Source: Bacillota bacterium (lineage in GTDB: Bacteria > Bacillota > UBA4882 > UBA8346). From it: a stretch of DNA of 31,021 bases. How positions within the stretch are numbered: the stretch's first letter is position 1; each line of letters opens with the position of its first letter. Under the pieces are notes generated by a model that searched no databases, had not been told where the DNA came from, and was given only the letters and a program-made list of their open reading frames with translations. Below, in pieces: positions 23,275 through 30,918 of the stretch. The translations under genes and the position numbers were made by a program. Location: NCBI GenBank assembly GCA_023435225.1, contig JAEYRX010000016.1:1-31021 (forward strand). Reading direction: 5' to 3'.

Positions 23275-24461
23275 ACAGTTTAAATGAGAAAAAGGCATTA
23301 AAAAGTTTAAAATACAAAGAAAAAAGGGGAAATAAGGAATTTAATTTTACACTTTACCCTTTACTCTTTACCCTTTTATTTTTACCGGGCTGTTGGGACT
23401 TGGAGGAAGTAGACCGCCGCGCCTTCACCACCACCATTGGTATTGATGCGGCTAACAATCAAAATGTTATTTTGACGGTGCAAATACCGATCCCCCAAAA
23501 AATGCTGCCGCCAGGAGCGGGAACCGGCGCCACCCAGGGTAAAAATTTTACTACCGCCAGCATGATGGGGCGGAGTGTTGCCAATGCCTTTCAGGGATTA
23601 CAGACCAAAACATCACGCCGTTTGGTGATCCAGCAGAACAAATCTATTATCATCGGTGAAAATGCAGCCAGATTAGGGCTCTACAAACTAACCGACTGGC
23701 TTTCCCGGAGCCCAAAATCGCCGCCCCAGGCGCTAATTTTTGTGGCCAACGAGAAATCGGCGCACGCTATTTTAAAATTCGTTCCACGCCAAATGTTGCT
23801 TCCGGGTTTGGAGTTTATTTCCGCCGGATTATCAGCCGTGAAATATAATCGGACCTATTTTATCCCGGTCTGGAAGTTTGAACAGAAATTGCTTTATGAT
23901 GCCAAGGATGCTTACGCTCCTTTAATCGATATCGGTCCTACAGAAGGAAACTACCGGATCACGGGATTGGCGGTTTTTAATGGCTATAAAATGACGGGAA
24001 AATTGGATGGCAAAGAAACTCAAGCTTTCGGAATTTTGACCGGCCAAATGTCTTCCGGCGGAATGAGCTTTGAGATGCCTGACCACCAAATAGTCTCATT
24101 GCGCAATGTAAGGGGCAGGACCAAAATAAAAATCAGAATCAATCATGACCAAAATCCCTTTTTTGAGGCGAAAAGCATGGTTACCGCCATTTTGAACGAA
24201 CGGACGGATCAAAAAACCAATCTCTCCCCTAAGGAGATCCGTAAATTGGAGAAAATAATCGCCCAATCACTAAAAGAAAGATTAACCGCTGTGATTGCCA
24301 AGTTGCAGGCATATAATGCCGATGTGATTGACTTTGGGGAACAATTGCGCATCCAACACCAGGATTTATGGGAAAAAATCAATTGGAAAGAGATCTTTCC
24401 GAAGGCGCCCTATGAAGTAACCGTAAAAGTATCTCTACAAAAAGATGGGGTCCTACGTTGA
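23271..24461 (+). CDS. gerKC: Spore germination receptor subunit C (Ger(x)C lipoprotein), operon 3
   Basis: About 396 residues from the ATG at 23271, which overlaps the gerB stop; a start nine codons earlier inside gerB is less likely. The lipobox LPGC is followed by WDLEEVDRRAFTTTIGIDAA, the family signature. SRRLVIQQNKSIIIGENAAR and the C-terminal APYEVTVKVSLQ are also typical. The N-terminus before the lipobox is unusually long (about 40 residues, many Lys). Its hydrophobic core FTLYPLLFTLLFLP is encoded by a degenerate heptamer tandem (CTTTACC units at about 23352-23379). The signal peptide coding sequence may thus have been expanded or replaced by a simple repeat. Confidence 0.9.
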   Translation: MNSLNEKKALKSLKYKEKRGNKEFNFTLYPLLFTLLFLPGCWDLEEVDRRAFTTTIGIDAANNQNVILTVQIPIPQKMLPPGAGTGATQGKNFTTASMMGRSVANAFQGLQTKTSRRLVIQQNKSIIIGENAARLGLYKLTDWLSRSPKSPPQALIFVANEKSAHAILKFVPRQMLLPGLEFISAGLSAVKYNRTYFIPVWKFEQKLLYDAKDAYAPLIDIGPTEGNYRITGLAVFNGYKMTGKLDGKETQAFGILTGQMSSGGMSFEMPDHQIVSLRNVRGRTKIKIRINHDQNPFFEAKSMVTAILNERTDQKTNLSPKEIRKLEKIIAQSLKERLTAVIAKLQAYNADVIDFGEQLRIQHQDLWEKINWKEIFPKAPYEVTVKVSLQKDGVLR

Positions 24462-24493
24462 TATTATTAATTGCCGAAGGTAGGTTTAGGCTT

Positions 24494-24574
24494 ATGAATA
24501 TGAATTTTATCAAAGACCGTTTAACACAAGGTTATATATCGGATTTGGCAGGATGGCCTTTTTTTATGGATTGA
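24494..24574 (+). pseudogene. N-terminal remnant of the small membrane-protein family
   Basis: A 26-codon frame MNMNFIKDRLTQGYISDLAG... then stop. The FIK-x-R-x-T-x-G opening resembles the N-terminus of the intact family members at 26192 (KFLKGFIAG) and 25768 (FIKGALAG). It is cut off after the first half-helix. Confidence 0.4.
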
Positions 24575-24589
24575 AGGAATGCGGGGGAA

Positions 24590-24724
24590 GTGGTAAAACT
24601 AAAAACACCAAAAGAACACACCGACCTTTTAAAAGAATATACCGGAGTTTTAAAAGAACATACCGAGATCCTCTACGCCGTCCGCGATGCCTAAGAGTTT
24701 CAAAAAGCGGAGATTGACCGTTGA
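24590..24724 (+). pseudogene. Decayed coiled-coil frame with 21-bp tandem repeats
   Basis: The frame reads VVKLKTPKEHTDLLKEYTG, then VLKEHTEILYAVRDA, a stop (TAA at 692-694 of this kilobase), then in the same frame EFQKAEIDR and a second stop. Three 21-bp units of the type TTTTAAAAGAAYATACCGRAG encode seven-residue repeats. The internal stop and lack of a convincing start mark it as a remnant. Confidence 0.45.
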
Positions 24725-24738
24725 TTATATTAATCTTG

Positions 24739-24836
24739 GGAAGCGCTGATTAATTGAATAAGTGACGATTTTGCGCTTCGCAAAATGCCTAATAACGCAT
24801 ATTTGCTTGCACAAAATCGGATTAATCAGCGCTTCC
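24739..24836. mobile_element. 98-bp MITE-like palindromic element, copy 2
   Basis: GGAAGCGCTGATTAAT and ATTAATCAGCGCTTCC are perfect 16-bp inverted ends. The internal sequence matches the reverse complement of copy 1 (16782-16879). The right end abuts TTAG, as in copy 1, and that TTA provides the stop codon of the minus-strand gene starting at 25289. Confidence 0.8.
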
Positions 24837-25289
24837 TTAGTTATAAACCTGCCTCTTTTTATCCAAATAATGAACGATCGCTCCTAATATCAACCCGTAG
24901 AATATGGAGTTCAACGAATTAATAACCGCTGAAATAATATCGCCATCTATAAGCGGTTCCAGCCGGAAAGCCATTACCGCCGCCCGGATAAAAAACCAGA
25001 CCAGTGCGCCGTAGATAGCGCCCCGCAGTAAATATCGTTTGGTTTTGAAATACGGGGCCAGATAAACAAAGATAATCCCGATAAAAATACTGAAAACCAC
25101 CTCATAAAAAATGGCGGTAATCACTTCCAACCCTACCTTAGGCCGATGACCAAGGGCAATAGTTCCCGAATAATCCCAAAAGGTAATCCGGGAGATTTTT
25201 AAAAAGTAACCTAAGATCGCATCCGGGATATCTTTACATATCCCGGCAATCACCCCACCGGTAACCCCGGCCATAAACTTTTCCACCAT
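24837..25289 (-). CDS. Small four-helix membrane protein (paralogue 1)
   Basis: About 150 residues from ATG 25289 (GGAAGG about eight bases ahead; a TTG two codons earlier is possible). Four hydrophobic segments are present. The plan shared with the genes at 25307 and 26192 is an N-terminal F-x2-G-x2-(A/G)G-x3-(A/G)G helix and a middle VFSIFIGIIFVYLAP followed by YLLRGAIYGALVWF. It ends with SIFYGLILGAIVHYLDKK. The function is unknown; the glycine-zipper first helix resembles YagU/DUF1440-like membrane proteins, but this was not tested. It lies 17 bases behind paralogue 2. Its last codons touch the 98-bp element. Confidence 0.75.
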   Translation of the reverse strand: MVEKFMAGVTGGVIAGICKDIPDAILGYFLKISRITFWDYSGTIALGHRPKVGLEVITAIFYEVVFSIFIGIIFVYLAPYFKTKRYLLRGAIYGALVWFFIRAAVMAFRLEPLIDGDIISAVINSLNSIFYGLILGAIVHYLDKKRQVYN

Positions 25290-25306
25290 TGTCAACCCTT
25301 CCGATA

Positions 25307-25768
25307 TTAATTTTTTTCAATTATTTTTAACCTTTTTAGTGTAAATGCCAAAACCAATCCATAAATCAGATATCCTCCTAGTATCACCAATAAATCAAAA
25401 GTCTGTTCATGAATCTCCCTTTTATAGTGGAACGGTTCATCCAAAAAACCAAGATGAAAAAAGAAAATGCAAAAGCTCATGAATAATACTTTCAATAAAT
25501 AATTATCTACTGAAAAGACTTTAGTAAAAAAGAAAGAAAAGATGATCCCCCAAAACACACTCACGCCGCTGCTAACCATAAATGCTATCAGATTCATCCC
25601 GAGATTATTCTTATAAGTAAAGACCGTATCCCCGGCTAGATAGCTTATACCAAATTTGGTCAAACCAAACCAGCGAAAGCCCTCTACCAAGATAAACATC
25701 ACAGTCCCGGCGATCAGTCCGGCCAGAGCGCCTTTGATAAACTCTTGACTCTCTTCAAACCGTTTCAA
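25307..25768 (-). CDS. Small four-helix membrane protein (paralogue 2)
   Basis: 153 residues with a TTG start codon; GAGGAA lies seven bases ahead, and no better ATG is near. FIKGALAGLIAGTVMF forms the glycine-rich first helix. SVFWGIIFSFFFTKVF and YLLKVLFMSFCIFFFHLG match the middle of paralogues 1 and 3. The C-terminus YLIYGLVLAFTLKRL matches the family end. A His-rich loop (FHLGFLDEPFHYKREIHE) is specific to this member. It forms a two-gene unit with paralogue 1. The function is unknown. Confidence 0.72.
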   Translation of the reverse strand: MKRFEESQEFIKGALAGLIAGTVMFILVEGFRWFGLTKFGISYLAGDTVFTYKNNLGMNLIAFMVSSGVSVFWGIIFSFFFTKVFSVDNYLLKVLFMSFCIFFFHLGFLDEPFHYKREIHEQTFDLLVILGGYLIYGLVLAFTLKRLKIIEKN

Positions 25769-25949
25769 TTATTTTCCTCATTTCAAACACCGTTGCGAAT
25801 GCGCCAATCATAATTATTAATAAAGATTTATCGGACTGCAAACTCTTCCCCCCTGAAGTTTTCCAAATTCGCCTTTATTCTATCCGGTTTCTAATAGTTA
25901 ATGTCAAAAATCGCATAAGATTCTTCTTACTGCAAAAGATAAACTATAA

Positions 25950-26150
25950 TTTAGACTTAAGGGGTTAATCCAATGGATCGGAGTGGTTTTATGGATTGTG
26001 CATGTCAGTATAATCCCTAAATTATGGGAACCCATGCTTTTGGAGTTAATGGACCGTCCAACCGTATATATAGCCTTTTTCACCCATGTTCTCTGGGGAT
26101 TGGCCTTCGGTTTAATAATTAGCTACTTGCAAAGAAAAAATCTGGAATAA
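25950..26150 (+). pseudogene. C-terminal half of another small membrane-protein paralogue
   Basis: An open frame with no start codon reads KGLIQWIGVVLWIVHVSIIP, later YIAFFTHVLWGLAFGLIISYL, and ends QRKNLE with a stop at 26148-26150. The end matches the YGLILG...L pattern of the family. The upstream half is missing. The next paralogue begins 42 bases on. Confidence 0.55.
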
Positions 26151-26191
26151 ATATGTTTCGCATAATAAGGGGCTTTGAGGTGGTGAATTTA

Positions 26192-26641
26192 ATGGATGAC
26201 AAATTTCTCAAGGGGTTTATTGCCGGGACGATGGCTGGAATAGCCAAAATGCTCTTCAATTTCTTTTCTTTTTATATTCTACACTTTGCCAAAGATAAAT
26301 ATTTAGGCTTCTTCAGTGTTATTATTCACGGAAAGAAGCCCTCTTCCATATGGATGTCGATTTTTTACCAAATGTCGGAAATAATCTTTACCGGGATGCT
26401 TGGAATCCTCTTCATTTATATAATTCCGAAAATCACTAGTAAACACTTGTATTTCAAAGGTTGGCTCTATGGCGCTGCCACCTGGTTTGCCATTTATGCG
26501 CTGGGAACTCTCTTTAAGATCCCGACAATCTATTCTCCCCCTTGGGAAACAATAATTTCTCACTTTATCTCCAGCTCAATCTATGGGCTTATACTGGCCG
26601 GTTTGATAAAATTTTGGGAAAATAGAGATAACCTCATTTAG
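26192..26641 (+). CDS. Small four-helix membrane protein (paralogue 3)
   Basis: About 149 residues. The ATG at 26192 is chosen because GAGGTGG lies about seven bases ahead; an ATG 13 codons upstream has no site. KFLKGFIAGTMAGIAKML forms the glycine-rich first helix. SEIIFTGMLGILFIYIIPKI and YFKGWLYGAATWFAIYALG match the family middle, and SSIYGLILAGLIKFW the end. It is convergent with the ABC-transporter remnant and the ATPase. The function is unknown. Confidence 0.75.
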   Translation: MDDKFLKGFIAGTMAGIAKMLFNFFSFYILHFAKDKYLGFFSVIIHGKKPSSIWMSIFYQMSEIIFTGMLGILFIYIIPKITSKHLYFKGWLYGAATWFAIYALGTLFKIPTIYSPPWETIISHFISSSIYGLILAGLIKFWENRDNLI

Positions 26642-26702
26642 CCGTATGCCCCAGGTAGGCATCTTTTACCTCGTCATTGGCCAGCAACTCCTTACCTGTC
26701 GC
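26634..26702 (-). pseudogene. C-terminal remnant of an ABC-transporter ATPase (LivF/LptB type)
   Basis: 22 codons reading ATGKELLANDEVKDAYLGH then TAK and stop. This matches the usual end of LivF/LivG/LptB-type ATP-binding subunits (G-x-x-x-E-L-x-x-N-x-x-V-x-x-A-Y-L-G). Nothing of the rest of the gene remains upstream. It overlaps the last bases of paralogue 3. Confidence 0.6.
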
Positions 26703-26739
26703 ATGTCTCAAAATTTGGCCGGATTAGGCTTTACGATAT

Positions 26740-26789
26740 CCTCCGGCAAGTCTATATTTAAACTATTTTCTTTAAGTACTTGCCGGAGG
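26740..26789. repeat. Perfect 12-bp inverted repeat behind the ATPase gene
   Basis: CCTCCGGCAAGT and ACTTGCCGGAGG are separated by 26 bases, just after the ATPase stop codon. There is no T run on either side, so a classical terminator is not supported. It may protect the mRNA end or be another small palindromic element. Confidence 0.55.
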
Positions 26790-26793
26790 CAGG

Positions 26794-29448
26794 TTAAAAT
26801 GAATTTTTCTTTGAATATAAATTGAAAATAACCTTTCCAAGTTCCACAATTGGTATGATTGATAACGCTCCTGATAATACAATCAGCCATTGTGCCAAAT
26901 TTAAAGGTGTAACTTTGAAAATTCCGTTTAACATTGGTATTAGTACAACTCCAACCTGTAAGAAAGCCGCCGCCAATACCGCAATATTTAAATGCTGATT
27001 ACTAAAAAAGCCTATTTTAAATAAAGATTTAGTATTGGAGCGAACATTATACGAATGAGTCAATTGAATCAACCCAAGCGTTAAAAAAGTCATGGTAACT
27101 GCAGTAGCCTGGGAATAAAAGCTCTTTCCGATATAAAACACGGCTAAAGTAATTAATCCTTTTATAATTCCTTGATAAATAATACTAATACCAACTCCCT
27201 CACCAAAAAAGCCGGTTCCGGCAGACCTGGGTTTTTGACGCATTAAGTCTTTCTCAGCTTTTTCAACTCCTAACGCCAAGGCTGGAAAAGTATCGGTTAC
27301 TAAGTTCACCCAAAGGATATGAATTGGAAAGAGCACTGTCCAATTCAACATAGTACCGACAAACAAGGTAACCACTTCACCGAGATTAGAGGAGAGTAAA
27401 AATTGGATAGTCTTCCGGATGTTATTATAAATTTTTCTCCCTTCCTCCACCGCATAAACAATGGTGGCAAAATTATCATCGGCCAGGACCATATTTGATA
27501 CTCCCTTGCTGACATCGGTACCGGTTATTCCCATCCCTACACCAATATCCGATGTTTTCAACGCCGGCGCATCATTAACTCCATCCCCGGTCATAGCTAC
27601 AATTTTACCTTGAGATTTCCAAGCTTTAACGATTCGTACTTTATGCTCCGGGGATACCCGGGCATATACCGAATATTTAGTAACCAGTTTTTCAAATTCC
27701 GGATCGCTGATTTTATCTAGTTCACTACCGGTAATAATTTCATCATCATTCTTAACTATGGTTAACTCTTTAGCTATGGCTGCAGCAGTATCACGGTGGT
27801 CCCCGGTAATCATGACCGGACGGATACCAGCCTCCCTGCATACCCTAACGGCATCCCGGACTTCAGGGCGGGGCGGATCAATCATTCCGACCAACCCCAC
27901 AAAAACCAGTTTGTTTTCGATAGTATCAGGATCAAACCGATCAATTTCCGGTCCTAAATCCCGGTAAGCCACTGCCAGCACCCGGAGGGCTTTTTGGGCC
28001 ATCTCCCGGTTGGCCTCCCGGATCTGCCGGGCCATATCCGGAGCTAAAGTTTGGGTTTTGCCGTTTACCAACACCAGTTCACAACGTTCCAACAACATAT
28101 CCGGAGCGCCTTTAATCATTGCCCGCAGTTTTCCTTGGTACTGATGGATGGTGGTCATCAATTTACGGTCCGAGTCAAAGGGAATTTCATTTTTTCTTGG
28201 TATGGACTTTTCTAATTGATGTTTATTGAAACCATGATCTACCGCCAATCCGGCCAGAGCAGTCTCGGTTGGATCACCTTTAATCTCTACAATCTCATTA
28301 TTTTCAGAAATCAGATTGGAGTCATTACAAAGGGCCAAAATCTCCATAAATACTTTTGAACTGGGAGAACTGTCTATTTCTTCTACCGGACCGGCTTTCC
28401 CGTCAAGATAGGCTTCTTTGGCCGTCATTTTATTCTGGGTTAAGGTTCCGGTCTTATCAGAACAGATAATTTCCGTACTTCCCAAAGTTTCAACCGCTGA
28501 AAGTTTACGAATAATAGCATTTCTCCTGGCCATTTTTTGGACTCCCAAAGCCATTACAATGGTTATCACCGCGGGCAGTCCTTCAGGAATCGCCGCTACC
28601 GCTAAACTAACCGATGTTAAAAACATTTCAAACCGGTCCCGCCCTTGCAAAACTCCGACAATAAAAATAAAGACCGATACAATAATAATACCGATGGAGA
28701 GAATTTTACTCATTTCCGCCAGTTTTCTCTGAAGCGGCGTCTCCTGGGATTCACTTTGAGTTAGATGTTTGGCTATTTTACCGACTTCAGTATTCATCCC
28801 GGTAGCGATTACCAGTCCGCTGCCGCGCCCATAAGTAACACTACTCCCGGAATAAGCCATATTAATGCGGTCACCAAGCACCAGATCTTCCTTTTCCAGC
28901 TTAGCGATGGTCTTTTCTACCGGAACAGATTCTCCGGTCAAAGCAGCTTCCTCAATCTTCAAACTGGCGCAGTCTATTAAACGCATATCGGCAGGAACAA
29001 AATCTCCCGCTTCCAACAAGACTACATCTCCCGGTACCAGCTCCGCGGTTTTAATTTGCCGGAGAACCCCATTTCGTTTGACCTTTACCAGCGGGGCAGC
29101 CATCTTTTTTAAAGCCTCCAAAGCTTTCTCCGCCTTACTTTCTTGAATTACTCCCAGAACGGCATTAATAATAATAACCGCCAAAATTATAAAGGCATCG
29201 GTAAGTTCACCCATAAAACCAGAGATGATTGCCGCAATAAATAAGATAATAATCATGATATCCTTGAACTGATCAAAAAACATTCCCAATAGGGTCTTTT
29301 GTTTTCCTTTATCCAATTCATTCCGACCGTATTTTTCTAAGCGGCGGGTTGCTTCCTCGTCGGATAAACCAGCCGTTGTGCTGTTCAATTTTTTAATAAC
29401 TTCCGTAACATCTTGAACATGGGCATTAACTTCTAATTGTTCCGGCAT
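26794..29448 (-). CDS. P2-type cation-transporting ATPase, probable Mn2+/Ca2+ exporter
   Basis: 884 residues, full length for a P2-type ATPase. It shows the actuator motif TGES (171-174), PEGLP in TM4 (288-292), phosphorylation motif DKTGTLT (Asp331), KGAPD (447-451) and hinge TGDGVNDAPAL (620-630). TM5 SSNLGEV and TM6 NLVTDT carry the cation ligands Asn688, Glu691, Asn715 and Asp719. By sequence alone it would be called a calcium pump. The yybP-ykoY riboswitch in its leader points to Mn2+ export, as established for Lactococcus YoaB and pneumococcal MgtA. GGAGG is five bases before the ATG. It is a single-gene unit. Confidence 0.9.
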   Translation of the reverse strand: MPEQLEVNAHVQDVTEVIKKLNSTTAGLSDEEATRRLEKYGRNELDKGKQKTLLGMFFDQFKDIMIIILFIAAIISGFMGELTDAFIILAVIIINAVLGVIQESKAEKALEALKKMAAPLVKVKRNGVLRQIKTAELVPGDVVLLEAGDFVPADMRLIDCASLKIEEAALTGESVPVEKTIAKLEKEDLVLGDRINMAYSGSSVTYGRGSGLVIATGMNTEVGKIAKHLTQSESQETPLQRKLAEMSKILSIGIIIVSVFIFIVGVLQGRDRFEMFLTSVSLAVAAIPEGLPAVITIVMALGVQKMARRNAIIRKLSAVETLGSTEIICSDKTGTLTQNKMTAKEAYLDGKAGPVEEIDSSPSSKVFMEILALCNDSNLISENNEIVEIKGDPTETALAGLAVDHGFNKHQLEKSIPRKNEIPFDSDRKLMTTIHQYQGKLRAMIKGAPDMLLERCELVLVNGKTQTLAPDMARQIREANREMAQKALRVLAVAYRDLGPEIDRFDPDTIENKLVFVGLVGMIDPPRPEVRDAVRVCREAGIRPVMITGDHRDTAAAIAKELTIVKNDDEIITGSELDKISDPEFEKLVTKYSVYARVSPEHKVRIVKAWKSQGKIVAMTGDGVNDAPALKTSDIGVGMGITGTDVSKGVSNMVLADDNFATIVYAVEEGRKIYNNIRKTIQFLLSSNLGEVVTLFVGTMLNWTVLFPIHILWVNLVTDTFPALALGVEKAEKDLMRQKPRSAGTGFFGEGVGISIIYQGIIKGLITLAVFYIGKSFYSQATAVTMTFLTLGLIQLTHSYNVRSNTKSLFKIGFFSNQHLNIAVLAAAFLQVGVVLIPMLNGIFKVTPLNLAQWLIVLSGALSIIPIVELGKVIFNLYSKKNSF

Positions 29449-29610
29449 ATTAACCTCCGAATAGTTGATAATTAGTAGTTAAGGGAGTTTCATAATTACC
29501 TTAATTGAGTTTTCGATATAGTCTATAATAGATTTAACATAATTTATATATATTGCTCCACATTCCTCACCTCAATTAATCTAGTTTTTCCATTATATAT
29601 AATTTTAGCC

Positions 29611-29654
29611 AAAATAAAAAGACTCCAATTCCAGCTTTAACTGAAATAGAGTCT
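29611..29654 (-). terminator. Expression-platform terminator of the Mn2+ riboswitch
   Basis: On the minus strand AGACTCTATTTCAG, a short loop and CTGGAATTGGAGTCT form a long stem followed by TTTTTATTTT. The 5' half overlaps the GTGAGACTC end of the aptamer, so aptamer folding and terminator folding exclude each other. Confidence 0.8.
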
Positions 29655-29745
29655 CACTGAACCGTAGTTTAACAAAGCCGAGCGATAAACGCCGTGTTGA
29701 CGACCCTGTTCCCCGTCTTAGCGGGTTGTTACTCCCCCTATTTTG
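29648..29745 (-). ncRNA. yybP-ykoY (Mn2+) riboswitch aptamer
   Basis: Read on the minus strand, the conserved blocks occur in the right order: GGGGGAGTAACAA at the start, GGGTCGTCAACAC in the middle, CTCGGCTTTGTT, and CAGTGAGACTC at the end. These match the yybP-ykoY consensus as I know it. Mn2+ binding stabilises the aptamer and prevents the terminator, switching on an exporter. Here the downstream gene is a P2-type ATPase about 200 bases away. Confidence 0.85.
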
Positions 29746-29936
29746 AATATATTAAATTATATGTATAAATTAACAAATATTATTAGACAAAACCAACATA
29801 AATTCCTGCCATTAGTATAATTTAATTTACGTTCCGTTATTAATCATGAACTCTGTACCTCCTTGTCAAGCTAGAAAATGCTACCGAATTTTCATATTTT
29901 CATATTCATATACACAGCGGAAGCTGGCGTGGACGA

Positions 29937-30812
29937 CTATCCAGGAACAACCATCTTGATTCCGGCGGGAATAATTTTAAAGTTTAGTTCCCGTAACCGT
30001 TCCACTTCGCCATCGATATTAACGGCGATCTCTTTTTCACAGCTAATGTTTATCTCTTTACCTTTTAAGAAACTGACTCTTTTAACAGTATGGTGAGTTC
30101 CTTTCATATACTTGGCTATGGTACCCATAATCTCAAAAATATTTTTTTTACCTATCATACAAATATCCAACAAGCCGTCATCAAGTAATGCACCAGGAGT
30201 AGGTAAAAATCCGCCCCCATAATACCGTCCATTGGCAACCGCTATTAATAAAAACCGGGTACTGATACTCTCTCCATCAACGGTTATATTCAGCGGATGA
30301 TTTTTATATCTCAGTAAGGTTAGCAACACTCCGGCCAAATAGCTAACCCCGGCCAACAATCCTTTCTTAAATCGCAAAGTTTTTTCAACAACTTCCGCAT
30401 CAAATCCGACTGATGAAATATTAATAAAATACCGGTTATTGATAACTGCCAAATCAAGCGGTTTCTCTTTTCCCTTAATGGTAAGATGCAACAATTCTTG
30501 TAACTCCATCTTCCGGCCCAGCGTTTTTACAAAATCATTTCCGGTACCGGCCGGAATTACCGCCAAACTACTGTCACTACCCACTATACCGTTTAAAACT
30601 TCATTCAGAGTCCCATCTCCACCGACAGCATATACGCGATACCGGTCCGACTGTACGTGTTGGCGAGTTAACGCAGCTGCATGTCCCGGATATTCGGTAA
30701 ACTCAATTTGATATTGCTCATCTCTACCGGCGAAATATTCCTTAATCAACGGAACCAGCTTCAGCGGCTTTCCCTTACCGGCTTGAGGATTGATAATAAA
30801 AAGATGTTTCAT
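29937..30812 (-). CDS. Diacylglycerol kinase-family lipid kinase (DagK/YegS type)
   Basis: 291 residues, the usual length. The N-terminal NPQAGKGK (8-15) and the nucleotide-binding GGDGTLNEVLNG (64-75) are diagnostic. PAGTGNDFVKTLG (87-99) is the second conserved loop. The C-terminal beta-rich domain has ANGRYYGGGFLPTPGALLDDGLLD. Such cytoplasmic or membrane-surface enzymes phosphorylate diacylglycerol or related lipids with ATP and recycle lipid; the substrate is not determined here. The ribosome site is weak. The upstream region has short tandem repeats and a group II intron end, so the gene may be at the edge of an insertion. Confidence 0.88.
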   Translation of the reverse strand: MKHLFIINPQAGKGKPLKLVPLIKEYFAGRDEQYQIEFTEYPGHAAALTRQHVQSDRYRVYAVGGDGTLNEVLNGIVGSDSSLAVIPAGTGNDFVKTLGRKMELQELLHLTIKGKEKPLDLAVINNRYFINISSVGFDAEVVEKTLRFKKGLLAGVSYLAGVLLTLLRYKNHPLNITVDGESISTRFLLIAVANGRYYGGGFLPTPGALLDDGLLDICMIGKKNIFEIMGTIAKYMKGTHHTVKRVSFLKGKEINISCEKEIAVNIDGEVERLRELNFKIIPAGIKMVVPG

Positions 30813-30825
30813 CTATGCCACGCTT

Positions 30826-30900
30826 TCAAAATTGGTTCATTAGTTATTAGTTCATTAGTTATTGAGGAATTACCAGCGGCCTGTTGCCTGTTGCCTGTCG
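30826..30900. repeat. Short degenerate tandem repeats upstream of the lipid kinase
   Basis: TTCATTAGTTATTAG is repeated as TTCATTAGTTATTGAG, and further right CCTGTTG occurs twice in tandem followed by CCTGTCG. Both have units of seven to eight bases. They lie between the lipid kinase start and the group II intron end. Confidence 0.6.
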
Positions 30901-30918
30901 AGTAAGCGGGGTCTCTCT

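Noticed and set aside
26740..26789. Intrinsic terminator of the ATPase gene
   Set aside because: The stem is perfect but no T run follows on either strand and the loop is long.
26708..26890. A 60-codon minus-strand frame across the ATPase 3' end
   Set aside because: Most of it is the ATPase coding sequence read in another frame, and the rest spans an inverted repeat.
26794..29448. Plain Ca2+ pump annotation for the P-type ATPase
   Set aside because: Ligand residues alone do not separate Ca2+ from Mn2+, and the Mn2+-type riboswitch argues for Mn2+ export, so the call is kept broad.
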